Of a stretch of DNA of 64,000 nucleotides, positions 27,831-36,977 are shown one piece after another (the stretch's first letter is position 1; each line of letters begins with the position of its first letter). The translations under genes and the position numbers were made by a program. The notes under the pieces were generated by a model. It did no database searches. It worked only from the letters and a program-made list of their open reading frames with translations, and was not told where the DNA came from. Source of the DNA: an uncultured Roseovarius sp. (GTDB lineage: Bacteria; Pseudomonadota; Alphaproteobacteria; Rhodobacterales; Rhodobacteraceae); assembly GCA_947497295.1 (NCBI GenBank), contig CANMFU010000001.1, forward strand, positions 868,001-932,000. Direction: 5' to 3'.

Positions 27831-28046
27831 TCAGAGCCCGCCCAGCAGGCCGCTGGTCACGCCCAGCATCAGCAAGATCAGCGCGGTATAACTTATGCGT
27901 TCCATCGTCACCCCTTTGCCCGGCGCGGCAATATCCCGGGCCAGTGCCCGCCCATCCTGCGCTGCGCGTGTCAGCGCCGACATGGCGACGCCGACCACTA
28001 TCAGTGGGACGCAGATTAGACATATCAGCAATAGCAGCCGTGCCAT
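27831..28046 (-). CDS. 71-aa membrane protein heading the xpaC-telA run
   Basis: Short protein with one helix at each end: LLLLICLICVPLIVVGVAMS and YTALILLMLGVTSGLLGGL, with a polar middle (RAAQDGRALARDIAAPGKG). It begins the minus-strand run and is six bases ahead of xpaC. No family is recognised. Two-helix hairpin topology is an inference. A 7-bp palindrome CCCTACC/GGTAGGG lies upstream at 28071-28095 and could be part of its leader. Confidence 0.6.
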   Translation of the reverse strand: MARLLLLICLICVPLIVVGVAMSALTRAAQDGRALARDIAAPGKGVTMERISYTALILLMLGVTSGLLGGL

Positions 28047-28187
28047 GAGTTGTCTTTTTTCCCTCTTGCGCCCTACCCGCTACGAAAAGGTAGGGGGTGC
28101 GGCATAGCGATACCAGAGGGAACCGCAAAGGTTAATCCCATCTGCGTTGATTTTGGAGAACGCGCGGACGGGGATTTGGATCCAACC

Positions 28188-29297
28188 TTATGGCGTCCGG
28201 CGCCGACGCTGCACGACCGGACGCGCCGTCCGGTCACTGGCGGCCCCGGATTTGAGCGCTGGCTTGCCGACTGCCTTGCCGCTGGGTTTTCCACCGGGTT
28301 TTCCGCTGGGTTTACCGCCTGACTTGAATTCGGACCGAGACCTGTCTTCTGGCTTGCCAGACGCTCTGCCGCCGGGCTTGCCTGTTATCGGTCCGGATTT
28401 GGCTCCGGGCCGCGCCCCGGGCTTATTTGCCAGACGGCCTGTCTGTGGTTGCGCTGTGCCGGGCTTGCCAGCGAGCGACGCCTTGCGATGCGGCGCCCCT
28501 TTGCTCTGCGGCCTCGGCTTGGCTGGCGGCTCTGGCACGTCGACAGCCTCCAGTCCCAGCTGGTCGCGCAGCACGCGCGCCTTGATTTCCTCAACGCCGC
28601 CCGGCTTCAGATCGCCCAGCTGAAACGGGCCATAGCTGACGCGGATCAGGCGATTGACGGTCAGTCCGACAGACTCCATCGCCCGGCGCACCTCGCGGTT
28701 GCGGCCCTCGCGGATGGCCACCGTTACCCAGGCATTCGCGCCCTGCTGGCGATCCAGCGATACGGCCATCGGCTGAAACCTCTCGCCGTCCAGAACCAGT
28801 CCGGCACGCAGCGGTGCAAAGGTGGCATCGGTGGGCCGCCCATTGACGCGGGCGCGATACTTGCGCAGCCATCCGGTGCTGGGCAACTCCAGCTTGCGCT
28901 TGATGCCGCCGTCATTGGTCAGCAACAGCAGACCCTCAGACGTGATATCCAGCCGCCCCACGGTCATCACGCGGGGTAGATCCTCTGGCAGTTCGTCAAA
29001 AATCGTGCGGCGGCCCTGCTCATCACTGTTGGTCGTCACCAGCCCCGAGGGTTTGTGATACAGCCACAAACGCGCGGGTTCGGGCGTGCCCACAGGCTTG
29101 CCGTTGACGGTGATGCGATCCTGCGGCGTCACGTTCAGCGCGGCGCTGGATATGACGGCTCCGTTGACGGTAACGCGGCCCGTCTCGATCAGGCGCTCGG
29201 CCTCGCGGCGGCTGGCAATGCCGGCACGGGCGATGACTTTGGCGATACGCTCTCCGGGAGGAGGGGGCGCGCCGGGGGAAGTAGGCTCTTTGCTCAT
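28188..29297 (-). CDS. rluB: 23S rRNA pseudouridine synthase (RluB family)
   Basis: Makes pseudouridine in 23S rRNA. The N-terminal S4 domain is [20 protein letters not shown] and the catalytic region contains [18 protein letters not shown] (catalytic Asp in GRLD) and [17 protein letters not shown]. The start at 29297 is preferred, with 29309 as alternative; the frame to 29582 overlaps tadA. After about residue 255 there is a long basic, low-complexity tail built of GKP/SGKP units, which may bind RNA. Length is about 369 aa, longer than plain RluB because of that tail. Confidence 0.92.
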   Translation of the reverse strand: MSKEPTSPGAPPPPGERIAKVIARAGIASRREAERLIETGRVTVNGAVISSAALNVTPQDRITVNGKPVGTPEPARLWLYHKPSGLVTTNSDEQGRRTIFDELPEDLPRVMTVGRLDITSEGLLLLTNDGGIKRKLELPSTGWLRKYRARVNGRPTDATFAPLRAGLVLDGERFQPMAVSLDRQQGANAWVTVAIREGRNREVRRAMESVGLTVNRLIRVSYGPFQLGDLKPGGVEEIKARVLRDQLGLEAVDVPEPPAKPRPQSKGAPHRKASLAGKPGTAQPQTGRLANKPGARPGAKSGPITGKPGGRASGKPEDRSRSEFKSGGKPSGKPGGKPSGKAVGKPALKSGAASDRTARPVVQRRRRTP

Positions 29298-29360
29298 GGC
29301 GCCGGGCATAGCGCATACGCAGCCCTTGCGAAAGCGTCTATCGGCAGGCAGGAAAGACGC

Positions 29361-29813
29361 ATGAGCTTTACCAGCCATATGGACGCCGCCCTGATTGAGG
29401 GGCGCGCCGCCGCCCTGCGCGGCGAGGTGCCGGTCGGCGCTGTGCTGCTGAATCCGTCGGGCCGGATTGTAGCGCGTGCCGGAAATCGTACGCGTGAGTT
29501 GAACGATCCGACAGCTCATGCCGAGATCCTGGTAATCCGTGCCGCCTGCGCCGCTGCCGGATCGCAGCGGCTGGTCGGGCACACCCTTTATGTCACGCTG
29601 GAGCCCTGCGCGATGTGCGCGGCTGCCATTGCCGCCGCGCGGCTGAAGGCCGTATATTTTGGGGCATCAGATCCCAAATCGGGCGGCGTCCTGCATGGTG
29701 CTCGCGTTTTTGCCCACCGACAGGCGCACCACGTTCCCGAGGTATATGACGGCATATCCGCCGACGCGTGCAAAGAAATTCTGACTGAATTCTTTGCATC
29801 AAGGCGCTTATAA
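29361..29813 (+). CDS. tadA: tRNA-specific adenosine deaminase
   Basis: Converts A34 to inosine in tRNA-Arg(ACG). The zinc deaminase motifs are [10 protein letters not shown] and PCAMCAAAI. The ATG at 29361 follows AGGAAAG. Length is 150 aa. It is divergent from rluB with about 60 bases between starts, a frequent pairing in this order of bacteria. Confidence 0.95.
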   Translation: MSFTSHMDAALIEGRAAALRGEVPVGAVLLNPSGRIVARAGNRTRELNDPTAHAEILVIRAACAAAGSQRLVGHTLYVTLEPCAMCAAAIAAARLKAVYFGASDPKSGGVLHGARVFAHRQAHHVPEVYDGISADACKEILTEFFASRRL

Positions 29814-29824
29814 AAACATTTCAT

Positions 29825-29857
29825 GCCTCCGGCGGAGATATTTTCCGCAAGAAGAAG
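29825..29857 (+). repeat. Dispersed intergenic element, copy 3
   Basis: GCCTCCGGCGGAGATATTTT then CCGCAAGAAGAAG, between the convergent tadA and metallo-hydrolase genes. The first part folds as CCTCCGGCGGAG-like hairpin. The position after tadA would suit a transcript end. Confidence 0.55.
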
Positions 29858-29916
29858 ACCCGAGACTTGAAACAGCGCCGCCGGCATTTCCTGGTCAGAA
29901 ATACCCGGGACCGGCC

Positions 29917-30609
29917 TCAGAGATCAATCGCCTCCATCACTTGTGGCTCGATCACGTCCACTCCGGGCAGGGCCGCCACCAACACATCTGCATTCTGTTC
30001 CAGCACATCGAAGGTGCGGTAATGGCACGGAATTACGGTCTTGAAATCGAAAAATGTTTTGGCGGCATAGGCAGCGCGGCGCATGTCCATGGTGAAGTGG
30101 CCGCCTGCGCAGAGGATGCCAACCTCGGGCGCGTGCAGTGCCTGAAAGACGCCCATATCAGCCATCACATCCGTATCGCCGCTAAGATAAATTGTCCGTC
30201 CGCCATGTTCGATCATGTAGCCGCATTCGCTGCCTGCGGCAGTCGGGCCGTCCTTGCCCGCAAAGCTGCTGGAATGGGTTGCGTGGACCATCGTCACATG
30301 CACGCCGCCCAGATCGACAGTGCCCCCCTTGTTGAAGCCGACGGTGTCGATGCCCTCTTGTTCGGCCCAGTGATTCATAAGGTCGAACTGTCCTACCACC
30401 GGTATGGCCAGGTTGCGCGCCAGATCCAGCGTATCGCTGGCGTGGTCGAAATGGGCGTGGGTCAGCAGGATGTGCGTGGCTCCTTTTGTCGCCGCGCCGT
30501 GCTGCGCCTCGGGCAGCATCGGGTTTCCCGTCAGCCACGGGTCAATCAGCAGCGTCTGCCCTGCCCATTCAATCCTGAATGAGCTGTGTCCAAGCCAGAT
30601 GATCTTCAT
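29917..30609 (-). CDS. UPF0173 metal-dependent hydrolase (metallo-beta-lactamase fold)
   Basis: 230-aa metallo-beta-lactamase-fold protein of the UPF0173/YtkL type. It starts MKIIWLGHSSFRIEWAG and has the metal motif LLTHAHFDHASDTLDLAR, followed by TIYLSGDTDVMADMG and the late histidine in TVIPCHYRTFDVLEQ. Substrate is unknown. It converges with tadA and diverges from gatC, with 146 bases between starts. Confidence 0.9.
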   Translation of the reverse strand: MKIIWLGHSSFRIEWAGQTLLIDPWLTGNPMLPEAQHGAATKGATHILLTHAHFDHASDTLDLARNLAIPVVGQFDLMNHWAEQEGIDTVGFNKGGTVDLGGVHVTMVHATHSSSFAGKDGPTAAGSECGYMIEHGGRTIYLSGDTDVMADMGVFQALHAPEVGILCAGGHFTMDMRRAAYAAKTFFDFKTVIPCHYRTFDVLEQNADVLVAALPGVDVIEPQVMEAIDL

Positions 30610-30755
30610 ATTCTTGCCTCCGTCTATGTGTTGCCGATGCTATCACAGCGCGCGGACCGCGCCACCGGTTCCGCGCCCGATCGGCCCGGAATACTTGCAC
30701 CCGCACCGGGGCGGCGGTAAACGCTGGGCTGACGCTCAATTCCAGAGGATCGCCC

Positions 30756-31043
30756 ATGTCCATCGACACCAAGATTGCCGCGCGGGTGGCCAAACTGGCC
30801 CGCATCCGCGTCGAAGATGATGCGCTGCCGGCGCTGGCCGCTGAATTCAACACCATTCTCGGCTTTATCGAGCAACTGGCCGAAGTGGATGTGGAGGGGG
30901 TCGAGCCGATGACATCCGTGACCCCGATGCGCCTGCCGCGCCGCGCCGACGCGGTGACCGATGGCGGCCAGCAGGCAGCGGTCTTGTCGAATGCGCCCGA
31001 TGCGCGCGAAGGATTTTTTGCCGTGCCGAAGGTGGTGGAATAA
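30756..31043 (+). CDS. gatC: Asp-tRNA(Asn)/Glu-tRNA(Gln) amidotransferase subunit C
   Basis: Small (95 aa) stabilising subunit of the GatCAB amidotransferase, which turns misacylated Glu-tRNA(Gln) or Asp-tRNA(Asn) into the right product. It shows [20 protein letters not shown] and [18 protein letters not shown]. Its stop overlaps the gatA ATG by one base (TAATG). gatB is not in this window. Confidence 0.95.
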   Translation: MSIDTKIAARVAKLARIRVEDDALPALAAEFNTILGFIEQLAEVDVEGVEPMTSVTPMRLPRRADAVTDGGQQAAVLSNAPDAREGFFAVPKVVE

Positions 31044-32530
31044 TGTCTGATCTGAACAAGCTGACCATTGCCGATGCGCGCGACAGCCTGCGCAAGGGCG
31101 ACATCACCAGCGCCGAGTTGACCGAGGCGTGCCTGACAGCGATTGAAGGCGCGGGCGCGCTGAACGCCTTTGTGCATGATACAGCGCAGATGGCGCGCGA
31201 CATGGCCGCCGACGCTGACAGACGCTTGCAAGCGGGCGATGCGCCCGGCATGTGCGGCATCCCTTTGGGCATCAAGGATCTGTTCTGCACCAAGGGCGTG
31301 GCCAGTCAGGCCGCCAGCGGCATCCTCGAAGGCTTTGTGCCCGAATACGAATCGACCGTCACATCGAAACTGTTCGAGGCGGGCAGCGTCATGCTGGGCA
31401 AGCTGAACATGGACGAATTCGCCATGGGATCGTCCAACGAGACCAGCGTTTATGGCAATGCCGTCAATCCTTGGCGCCGCGCGGGCGATGATGCGGCGCT
31501 GACGCCGGGCGGCTCGTCCGGGGGCTCTGCTGCCGCTGTGGCAGCGGACCTGTGCCTGGGCGCGACCGGCACCGATACGGGCGGCTCGATCCGCCAGCCC
31601 GCCGCGTTCACCGGCATCACCGGGATCAAGCCGACCTACGGGCGCTGCTCGCGCTGGGGGGTGGTGGCGTTCGCCTCGTCCCTGGATCAGGCCGGGCCGA
31701 TGACGAAAACAGTGCGCGATTCGGCGATCATGCTGGGCGCGATGTGCGGCCATGATCCCAAGGACAGCACCAGCGCCGACATGCCCGTGCCGGATTTCGA
31801 GGCGATGCTGTCGGGCGACATATCCGGCAAAGTGATCGGCATCCCCAAGGAATACCGCATGGACGGAATGCCCGCCGAGATCGAAAAGCTCTGGGCAGAC
31901 GGCACAGCGATGCTGAAAGACGCGGGCGCCGAAATCCGCGATATTTCGCTGCCGCACACAAAATACGCGCTGCCTGCCTACTACGTGATCGCGCCTGCCG
32001 AGGCATCCAGCAACCTCGCGCGCTATGACGGCGTGCGATATGGTCATCGCGCCAAACTGGCGCCGGGTGACGGCATCACCGAGATGTATGAGAAAACCCG
32101 CGCCGAGGGGTTCGGCGCGGAGGTTCAGCGCCGCGTCATGGTCGGCACCTATGTTCTGTCCGCAGGATTTTACGATGCCTATTACAACCGCGCGCGCAAG
32201 GTGCGCACCCTGATCAAGCGCGATTTCGAGCAGGTATTCGAGGCCGGTGTCGATGCGATCCTGACCCCAGCCACCCCCAGCGCTGCCTTCGGTCTGGGCG
32301 AGATGGCCAGCGCCGATCCGGTGCAGATGTATCTGAACGATGTGTTCACCGTGACGGTCAATCTGGCGGGCTTGCCCGGTGTCACCGTACCGACCGGACG
32401 GAACGCGCAGGGGCTGCCTTTGGGACTGCAATTGATCGGGCGGCCTTGGGAAGAGGGCGATCTGCTGAATTGCGCCTATGCGCTGGAACAGGCTGCCGGT
32501 TTTGTAGCCAAGCCGGATAAATGGTGGTAG
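31043..32530 (+). CDS. gatA: Asp-tRNA(Asn)/Glu-tRNA(Gln) amidotransferase subunit A
   Basis: Amidase that releases ammonia from glutamine for GatB. The Ser-cisSer-Lys triad is visible: Lys in [12 protein letters not shown], Ser in [12 protein letters not shown] and Ser in [15 protein letters not shown]. Length is 495 aa. A very long antisense frame (736 codons) covers the same region and is a GC artefact. Confidence 0.97.
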   Translation: MSDLNKLTIADARDSLRKGDITSAELTEACLTAIEGAGALNAFVHDTAQMARDMAADADRRLQAGDAPGMCGIPLGIKDLFCTKGVASQAASGILEGFVPEYESTVTSKLFEAGSVMLGKLNMDEFAMGSSNETSVYGNAVNPWRRAGDDAALTPGGSSGGSAAAVAADLCLGATGTDTGGSIRQPAAFTGITGIKPTYGRCSRWGVVAFASSLDQAGPMTKTVRDSAIMLGAMCGHDPKDSTSADMPVPDFEAMLSGDISGKVIGIPKEYRMDGMPAEIEKLWADGTAMLKDAGAEIRDISLPHTKYALPAYYVIAPAEASSNLARYDGVRYGHRAKLAPGDGITEMYEKTRAEGFGAEVQRRVMVGTYVLSAGFYDAYYNRARKVRTLIKRDFEQVFEAGVDAILTPATPSAAFGLGEMASADPVQMYLNDVFTVTVNLAGLPGVTVPTGRNAQGLPLGLQLIGRPWEEGDLLNCAYALEQAAGFVAKPDKWW

Positions 32531-33313
32531 ATGCGCGAGTCTCATGTAAGCGAGGCGAAAGTGAACAAGCGAATTCTTATGGCGAGCGCGGCCCTTTTGG
32601 CGCTGACTGCATGCGGTCCCAACATTCCCGACAGCGCGCCCAATAGCGGCACCGGTGTCGGCTTTGGCAGCTATAGTGAATATGAGGCGCGGCAGGCGGC
32701 CCGTGATGCTCAATTGGCGGGTAATGCCCTGCCTGCGCCCGATGCCGTCAGCAGCCAGCCACTGGGTGGCGGGATGCAAAACGCCGGGAGCGATGCCGAT
32801 GATATCGTCGCGCAGACCCGTGCCGCGCTGGGCACCGACCCCGAGGATCTGGCGGCCAATTCAGGCAAACCAATCATTCAGGCCGGTCCTGCCAATCCGG
32901 CACCGCAAATTGCCGATGCGCCGGGCATTTCGGTCGAAAACAGCTTTGACGCAGTCAGCTCCAACCGCACGATCGAGGATGACGCAGCGCGTGTTGCAGC
33001 GCAGCGACAGCAGTATCAGGTCGCGTCCGTGCAGTCGATTCCCAGCCGTGACGGCGGCGAGGGGCCAAACATCGTGGCATACGCTCTTAGCAGCAAACAC
33101 GCGCCGGGTACGCAAATTTACCAACGCATCGGGCTGAACAAACAATCCAAATTTGAACGCAACTGCGCGGAATATGCCGGACCGGACATGGCGCAGATCG
33201 CGTTTCTGGAAAAAGGCGGGCCCGACCGGGACCGTCTGGGACTGGACCCCGATGGCGATGGCTTTGCCTGCGACTGGGATCCGCGCCCGTTCCGCAAGGC
33301 TGCTGGCGGCTGA
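32531..33313 (+). CDS. Lipoprotein with excalibur-like C-terminus
   Basis: About 260 aa. The signal ILMASAALLALTAC ends in a lipobox (LTAC). The middle is rich in Ala, Asn and Pro. The C-terminus, MAQIAFLEKGGPDRDRLGLD then PDGDGFACDWDPRPFR, resembles the calcium-binding excalibur repeat (DxDxDGxxC). The ATG at 32531 directly follows the gatA stop; a GTG at 32561 with GAGGCG upstream is at least as likely and gives a tighter signal peptide. No known function; probably envelope-located. Confidence 0.75.
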   Translation: MRESHVSEAKVNKRILMASAALLALTACGPNIPDSAPNSGTGVGFGSYSEYEARQAARDAQLAGNALPAPDAVSSQPLGGGMQNAGSDADDIVAQTRAALGTDPEDLAANSGKPIIQAGPANPAPQIADAPGISVENSFDAVSSNRTIEDDAARVAAQRQQYQVASVQSIPSRDGGEGPNIVAYALSSKHAPGTQIYQRIGLNKQSKFERNCAEYAGPDMAQIAFLEKGGPDRDRLGLDPDGDGFACDWDPRPFRKAAGG

Positions 33314-33316
33314 GCC

Positions 33317-34045
33317 GTGCCAGCGGGCGGTGGCCCAACGGCGCCGTCTGCGGCGATCTGGCAACCATCGCCTAATTTCGGCGCGCGACGCGATGGCGCA
33401 CGACCCGACATCGTGCTGCTGCATTTCACCAACATGGAAACAGCCGAGGCCGCCGCAGCACGGCTGTGCGACCCTGGCACGGGCGTGTCCTGTCATTACC
33501 TGATTGGCGAAGATGGCCGCCTGTGGCATTTCGTCGACGAGGCGCAGCGCGCATGGCATGCGGGACAGGGGTGCTGGGGCGGTGTATGCGATGTCAACTC
33601 GCGTTCAATCGGGATCGAGTTGGCCAATCGCGGCAACCACCCTTTTCCCGAACCCCAGATGCGTGTTCTGGACGCGCTGCTTCCAGCCATCATGGCACGC
33701 TGGCAGATCCCGCCCGAGCGGGTTGTCGGCCACTCGGATATTGCCCCGGATCGCAAGGATGATCCCGGCCCGCATTTAGACTGGCGGCGACTGGCCCTGC
33801 AAGGGTTGGCGATCTGGCCGGAGGCGGGCGCGTCTGCAGACCCGGCGGCGTTTCGATCGCTTGCCACGCGGGTTGGCTATGGGGCCGGGTTCAGTGATCG
33901 CGAGGTGCTGGCGGCGCTACGGCTGCGATGGCGCCCTTGGGCGTACGGACCGACCGGGCAAGCTGCGCCGGACGCCGCCGACATGGCTGTGCTGGCTGAT
34001 ATCGCTGCGCGGTTTCCCGTTGACCGGGACGGGCAGGGCGCTTAA
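33317..34045 (+). CDS. N-acetylmuramoyl-L-alanine amidase (AmpD-like)
   Basis: Amidase_2-family zinc enzyme that cuts the lactyl-peptide bond of muropeptides. Zinc ligands fit His in IVLLHFTNM, His in VVGHSDIAPDRKDDPG and the Asp of the same motif (DDPG). A C-terminal region of about 70 residues (FSDREVLAALRLRWRPWAYG) resembles a peptidoglycan-binding helical domain. No signal peptide is seen, so a cytoplasmic recycling role is likely. It starts at a GTG, 3 bases after the preceding stop. Its end overlaps the rnpB promoter. Length is 242 aa. Confidence 0.9.
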   Translation: MPAGGGPTAPSAAIWQPSPNFGARRDGARPDIVLLHFTNMETAEAAAARLCDPGTGVSCHYLIGEDGRLWHFVDEAQRAWHAGQGCWGGVCDVNSRSIGIELANRGNHPFPEPQMRVLDALLPAIMARWQIPPERVVGHSDIAPDRKDDPGPHLDWRRLALQGLAIWPEAGASADPAAFRSLATRVGYGAGFSDREVLAALRLRWRPWAYGPTGQAAPDAADMAVLADIAARFPVDRDGQGA

Positions 34046-34048
34046 CTG
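34021..34048 (+). promoter_or_regulatory. Predicted rnpB promoter
   Basis: TTGACC (34021-34026) and TTAACT (34043-34048) are 16 bases apart and the RNase P RNA would begin 7 bases later. The -10 box overlaps the amidase stop codon. Strong -35 match, moderate -10 match. Confidence 0.6.
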
Positions 34049-34055
34049 ACATCTG

Positions 34056-34468
34056 CGCGGAGGGCCGGATGGCCGCTTTGGCAGGGGCAACCTTGCCGGG
34101 GAGGAAAGTCCGGACTCCACAAGACAACGGTGCCGGGTAACGCCCGGCCGGGGTAACCCGAGGGAAAGCGCCACAGAAAACAGACCGCGTTCGTTGATCG
34201 GACGTAAGGGTGAAACGGTGGGGTAAGAGCCCACCGCGGGGCTGGCAACAGCGCCGGCACGGCAAGCCCCACCGGGAGCAATGCCAAATAGGGACCGCGC
34301 GCGGGGCAGGTCGGCCCAGGTCGATACCGCCCGCAGGCACGTCTTGGCCCGGCGGTCCGGGTTGGCAGCTAAAGGGGCGGTGGTAACATCGTCTTTAGAT
34401 GAATGGTCATCCAAGGGTGGGCTTTGCGGCCTGCTCTGGACAGAATCCGGCTTATAGGCCCTCCGCGC
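34056..34468 (+). ncRNA. rnpB: RNase P RNA (type A)
   Basis: Catalytic RNA of RNase P, which cuts the 5' leader from tRNA precursors. Diagnostic parts are GAGGAAAGTCCGGACTCC at 34101 (P4 region), GTAAGGGTGAAACGGTGGGG near 34203, and the closing ACAGAATCCGGCTTATAGGC at 34440. The ends GCGCGGAGGGCC and GGCCCTCCGCGC pair to form P1, which fixes the limits to about 413 bases. Confidence 0.96.
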
Positions 34469-34484
34469 GTTTTGGGCTTTGATG

Positions 34485-34532
34485 CGAAAATTCTGCGAAT
34501 TTTCGGATGGTGCGCTGCTTTGAGTGCAGCGC
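34485..34532 (+). terminator. Two hairpins after rnpB
   Basis: CGAAAATTC and GAATTTTCG (34485-34493, 34497-34505) form a perfect 9-bp stem with loop TGC. A second stem, GCGCTGC with GCAGCGC (34512-34518, 34526-34532), follows after six bases. No T-run follows either. They may end or protect the rnpB transcript; the first could also bind a regulator. Confidence 0.4.
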
Positions 34533-34611
34533 GACGCAGCGATTGGTGAAATTGGGTATTTGGGCCAAGAAAAAACCGGGGCGCCCGGGCGCCTATATGT
34601 TGCAATGGCGG

Positions 34612-34639
34612 TTGACTCGCGGGCTGGCGGGGTTACAAG
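34612..34639 (+). promoter_or_regulatory. Predicted rpmG promoter
   Basis: TTGACT (34612-34617) and TACAAG (34634-34639) are 16 bases apart, 52 bases before the rpmG start. The -35 match is good, the -10 weak. Confidence 0.4.
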
Positions 34640-34691
34640 GCAACCAAATGAATTTACCGGCAGCGCCGCTGCCCGGCGCAGGAGATGACAA

Positions 34692-34859
34692 ATGGCGAAG
34701 CCGACCACAATTAAGATCCGCCTGAACTCGACCGCGGGCACCGGCCACTTTTATGTGACCAAGAAGAACGCGCGCACCATGACCGAGAAGATGGCGATCA
34801 AGAAGTATGATCCCGTTGTGCGAAAGCATGTCGAGTACAAGGAAGGCAAGATCAAGTAG
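34692..34859 (+). CDS. rpmG: 50S ribosomal protein L33
   Basis: 55-aa ribosomal protein. It begins [20 protein letters not shown] and has [20 protein letters not shown]; it lacks the zinc cysteines, so it is the C-minus form. GGAG at 34681-34684 precedes the ATG. A terminator follows 29 bases after the stop, so it is a single-gene unit. Confidence 0.95.
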   Translation: MAKPTTIKIRLNSTAGTGHFYVTKKNARTMTEKMAIKKYDPVVRKHVEYKEGKIK

Positions 34860-34888
34860 GATCTGCCGGGACCTTTGAGTTTGAAAAG

Positions 34889-34912
34889 CCGCGCTGGGTA
34901 GCGCGGTTTTTT
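34889..34912 (+). terminator. Rho-independent terminator of rpmG
   Basis: CCGCGCT and AGCGCGG form a 7-bp stem with loop GGGT, followed by six T. This is the clearest classic terminator on the plus strand of the window. Confidence 0.88.
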
Positions 34913-35022
34913 GTCTTTCAGGTCGGGGTTTGCCAAATTCCCAGTGATACCCGCACAGCCGAGTGGGGGTTTTCATGGCGCCGGGGCGGGGCTATGCCGG
35001 GGCCTGAATGAGAGGTGACGTA

Positions 35023-35778
35023 ATGCCCACTGGCAGACCCCAGCCGGCCTTTGTGCTGGTGCGCCCGCAGATGGGCGAGAATATTGGCGCTGCGGCGCGC
35101 GCCATGTGGAATTTCAGTCTGGATCGCATGTGCGTTGTTGCGCCGCGCGATGGCTGGCCCAATCCTGGCGCCGTTGCGATGGCCAGCGGCGCCGGGCGCT
35201 TGCTGGACGAGGCACTGCTGGTGGATGATCTGCCCGCTGCGCTGGCTGATTGTCACTATGTCTATGCGACGACCGCGCGGGGGCGCGAGTTGACCAAGCC
35301 GATCTTTGGCCCCGAGGACGCTATGCGCGATGCTGCGCGCAGGATAGCCGATGGGCAAAGGGTGGCTGTGATGTTCGGGCCGGAGCGGTCTGGTCTGGAG
35401 AATGACGATGTCGTGCGCGCCAATGCGATCATCACCGTTCCTGTAAATCCCGAGTTTCCAAGCCTGAATCTGGCGCAATGCGTTTTGCTGACGGCTTACG
35501 AATGGCGGCGCGCAGCGGAAGCCTTGCCTGAAAGCCGTGTACACATGCACAATACCCAGTGGGCCGATCAGGTCGAGATCGAGGCGCTGGCGACGCATTA
35601 CGACACGCAGATGGAGCAGGCGGGATTCTTTTACCCCGACCACAAGGCCGCCATCATGCGCCAGACCCTGCGAAACTTTTGGTCTCGCATGCCGCTGACA
35701 CAGGCCGACACACGGCTGCTCCACGGTATTCTGCGTCAGATGGTCCGCTGGAAGGATCGCGGGGGCGGCGGCGCTTGA
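35023..35778 (+). CDS. trmJ: RNA methyltransferase, TrmJ-like (SPOUT)
   Basis: SPOUT-fold 2'-O-methyltransferase; TrmJ methylates position 32 of tRNAs. Motif 1 is FVLVRPQMGENIGAAARAMW, motif 2 AVMFGPERSGLENDDVVRA and motif 3 PEFPSLNLAQCVLLTAYEW. The ATG at 35023 is chosen because AGAGGTG lies 6-12 bases upstream; the ATG at 35008 would put that site inside the gene. Length is 251 aa. TrmJ rather than TrmL fits the length and N-terminus. Confidence 0.85.
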   Translation: MPTGRPQPAFVLVRPQMGENIGAAARAMWNFSLDRMCVVAPRDGWPNPGAVAMASGAGRLLDEALLVDDLPAALADCHYVYATTARGRELTKPIFGPEDAMRDAARRIADGQRVAVMFGPERSGLENDDVVRANAIITVPVNPEFPSLNLAQCVLLTAYEWRRAAEALPESRVHMHNTQWADQVEIEALATHYDTQMEQAGFFYPDHKAAIMRQTLRNFWSRMPLTQADTRLLHGILRQMVRWKDRGGGGA

Positions 35779-35833
35779 TGGGGCGGCATGCGCGCACTAA
35801 GGTCTGCCGCGAGCGATCTGAGGAGCGGTGACA

Positions 35834-36976
35834 GTGGCAGAAAAGCGCAGCATTTTTCAGGAAGTGGACATCCAGGGGGATGTCCGTGTTCAGCCCAAGG
35901 GCGGCATGATCGACAAGGGGCGGCGCGGCGCCCGGCGCGGGATCTGGCTGTGGATGATGGTGCTGTTTGCGCTTGTGGTTGTGATGATCGCCGTTGGCGG
36001 CCTGACGCGGCTGACCGATAGTGGTCTGTCGATCACCGAATGGCGGCCACTGACCGGCGCGCTGCCGCCCTTGAACCTTGCCGAGTGGCAGGCCGAATTT
36101 GCGCTATATCAGGCGATTCCGGAGTTCCAAAATCAAAACAGCTGGATGAGCCTTGAGGATTTCAAGGTGATCTACTGGTGGGAATGGGGGCACCGGCAAC
36201 TGGGCCGCGTGATCGGTTTGGTTTGGGCCGTAGGCTTTATCGGCTTTCTGGCGGCGCGCCAGATTCCGGCGGGATGGACCGGGCGGCTGCTGCTGCTGGG
36301 CGTGCTTGGCGGACTGCAGGGCGCGGTTGGCTGGTGGATGGTGTATTCCGGGCTGGGCGGCGACCGGACCGATGTTGCGTCCTACCGCCTTGCCACGCAT
36401 TTGGGGCTGGCGTTTGTCATTCTGGGTTTCATCGCCTGGTACATGTTGCTGCTGGCACGCCCCGAGCGTGAGATCATGCAGGCGCGCCGCACGCGCGAGG
36501 CGCGGCTCTTTGGTCTCAGCACTGGCTGGATGCATTTCGCCTTTCTCCAAATCCTCATCGGGGCGATGGTTGCCGGTATTGATGCCGGCCGCAGCTATGC
36601 TGAATGGCCGTTGATGGGCGGTGGGCTTTGGCCGCCGCAGATGATGGTGTTCGAGCCGTGGTGGCGCAATTTCTTTGAGAATGCCGGCACGGTGCAGTTC
36701 ATCCACCGCATGACCGGATATGCACTGCTGGCCTTTTCCGTCATGGTGCTGTTGCGCGGGCGACGCAGTGCCTATGTCGCAACCCGCAGCGCCTTCACGC
36801 TGGCTTTTTACGGTATTCTCGCGCAGGTTGTTTTGGGCATTGTGACCGTCATTCTGGCGGCGCCGTGGCACGTGGCCATCCTGCACCAGTTTCTGGCGGT
36901 TGTCGTTTGGGTATTGATCTTGCGGGCGCGTTTTCATGCCGGGTATCCGCTGGCGCAATCTGTAAGAGGCAAATGA
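35834..36976 (+). CDS. ctaA: Heme A synthase
   Basis: Membrane enzyme that oxidises heme O to heme A for cytochrome aa3 oxidase. About eight membrane segments are present and the four heme-ligand histidines fall in WWEWGHRQLGR, YRLATHLGLAF, VQFIHRMTGYAL and ILHQFLAVVVW. The GTG at 35834 is preferred: AGGAG (35821-35825) is eight bases before it, whereas the upstream GTG at 35828 leaves only two. Length is about 380 aa. No other oxidase gene is adjacent. Confidence 0.94.
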   Translation: MAEKRSIFQEVDIQGDVRVQPKGGMIDKGRRGARRGIWLWMMVLFALVVVMIAVGGLTRLTDSGLSITEWRPLTGALPPLNLAEWQAEFALYQAIPEFQNQNSWMSLEDFKVIYWWEWGHRQLGRVIGLVWAVGFIGFLAARQIPAGWTGRLLLLGVLGGLQGAVGWWMVYSGLGGDRTDVASYRLATHLGLAFVILGFIAWYMLLLARPEREIMQARRTREARLFGLSTGWMHFAFLQILIGAMVAGIDAGRSYAEWPLMGGGLWPPQMMVFEPWWRNFFENAGTVQFIHRMTGYALLAFSVMVLLRGRRSAYVATRSAFTLAFYGILAQVVLGIVTVILAAPWHVAILHQFLAVVVWVLILRARFHAGYPLAQSVRGK

Positions 36977-36977
36977 C

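Noticed and set aside
28071..28095. CCCTACC/GGTAGGG palindrome as an rluB terminator
   Set aside because: On the minus strand it is followed by purines and not by T, so it is only noted as a leader palindrome.
26914..28128. A 404-aa version of XpaC starting at 28128
   Set aside because: Its first 100 residues are the out-of-frame reading of the 71-aa gene; the family start is at 27825.
30569..32779. A 736-codon open frame antisense to gatC and gatA
   Set aside because: It mirrors gatA in a high-GC region, has no recognisable domain, and is low in complexity; gatA itself is certain.
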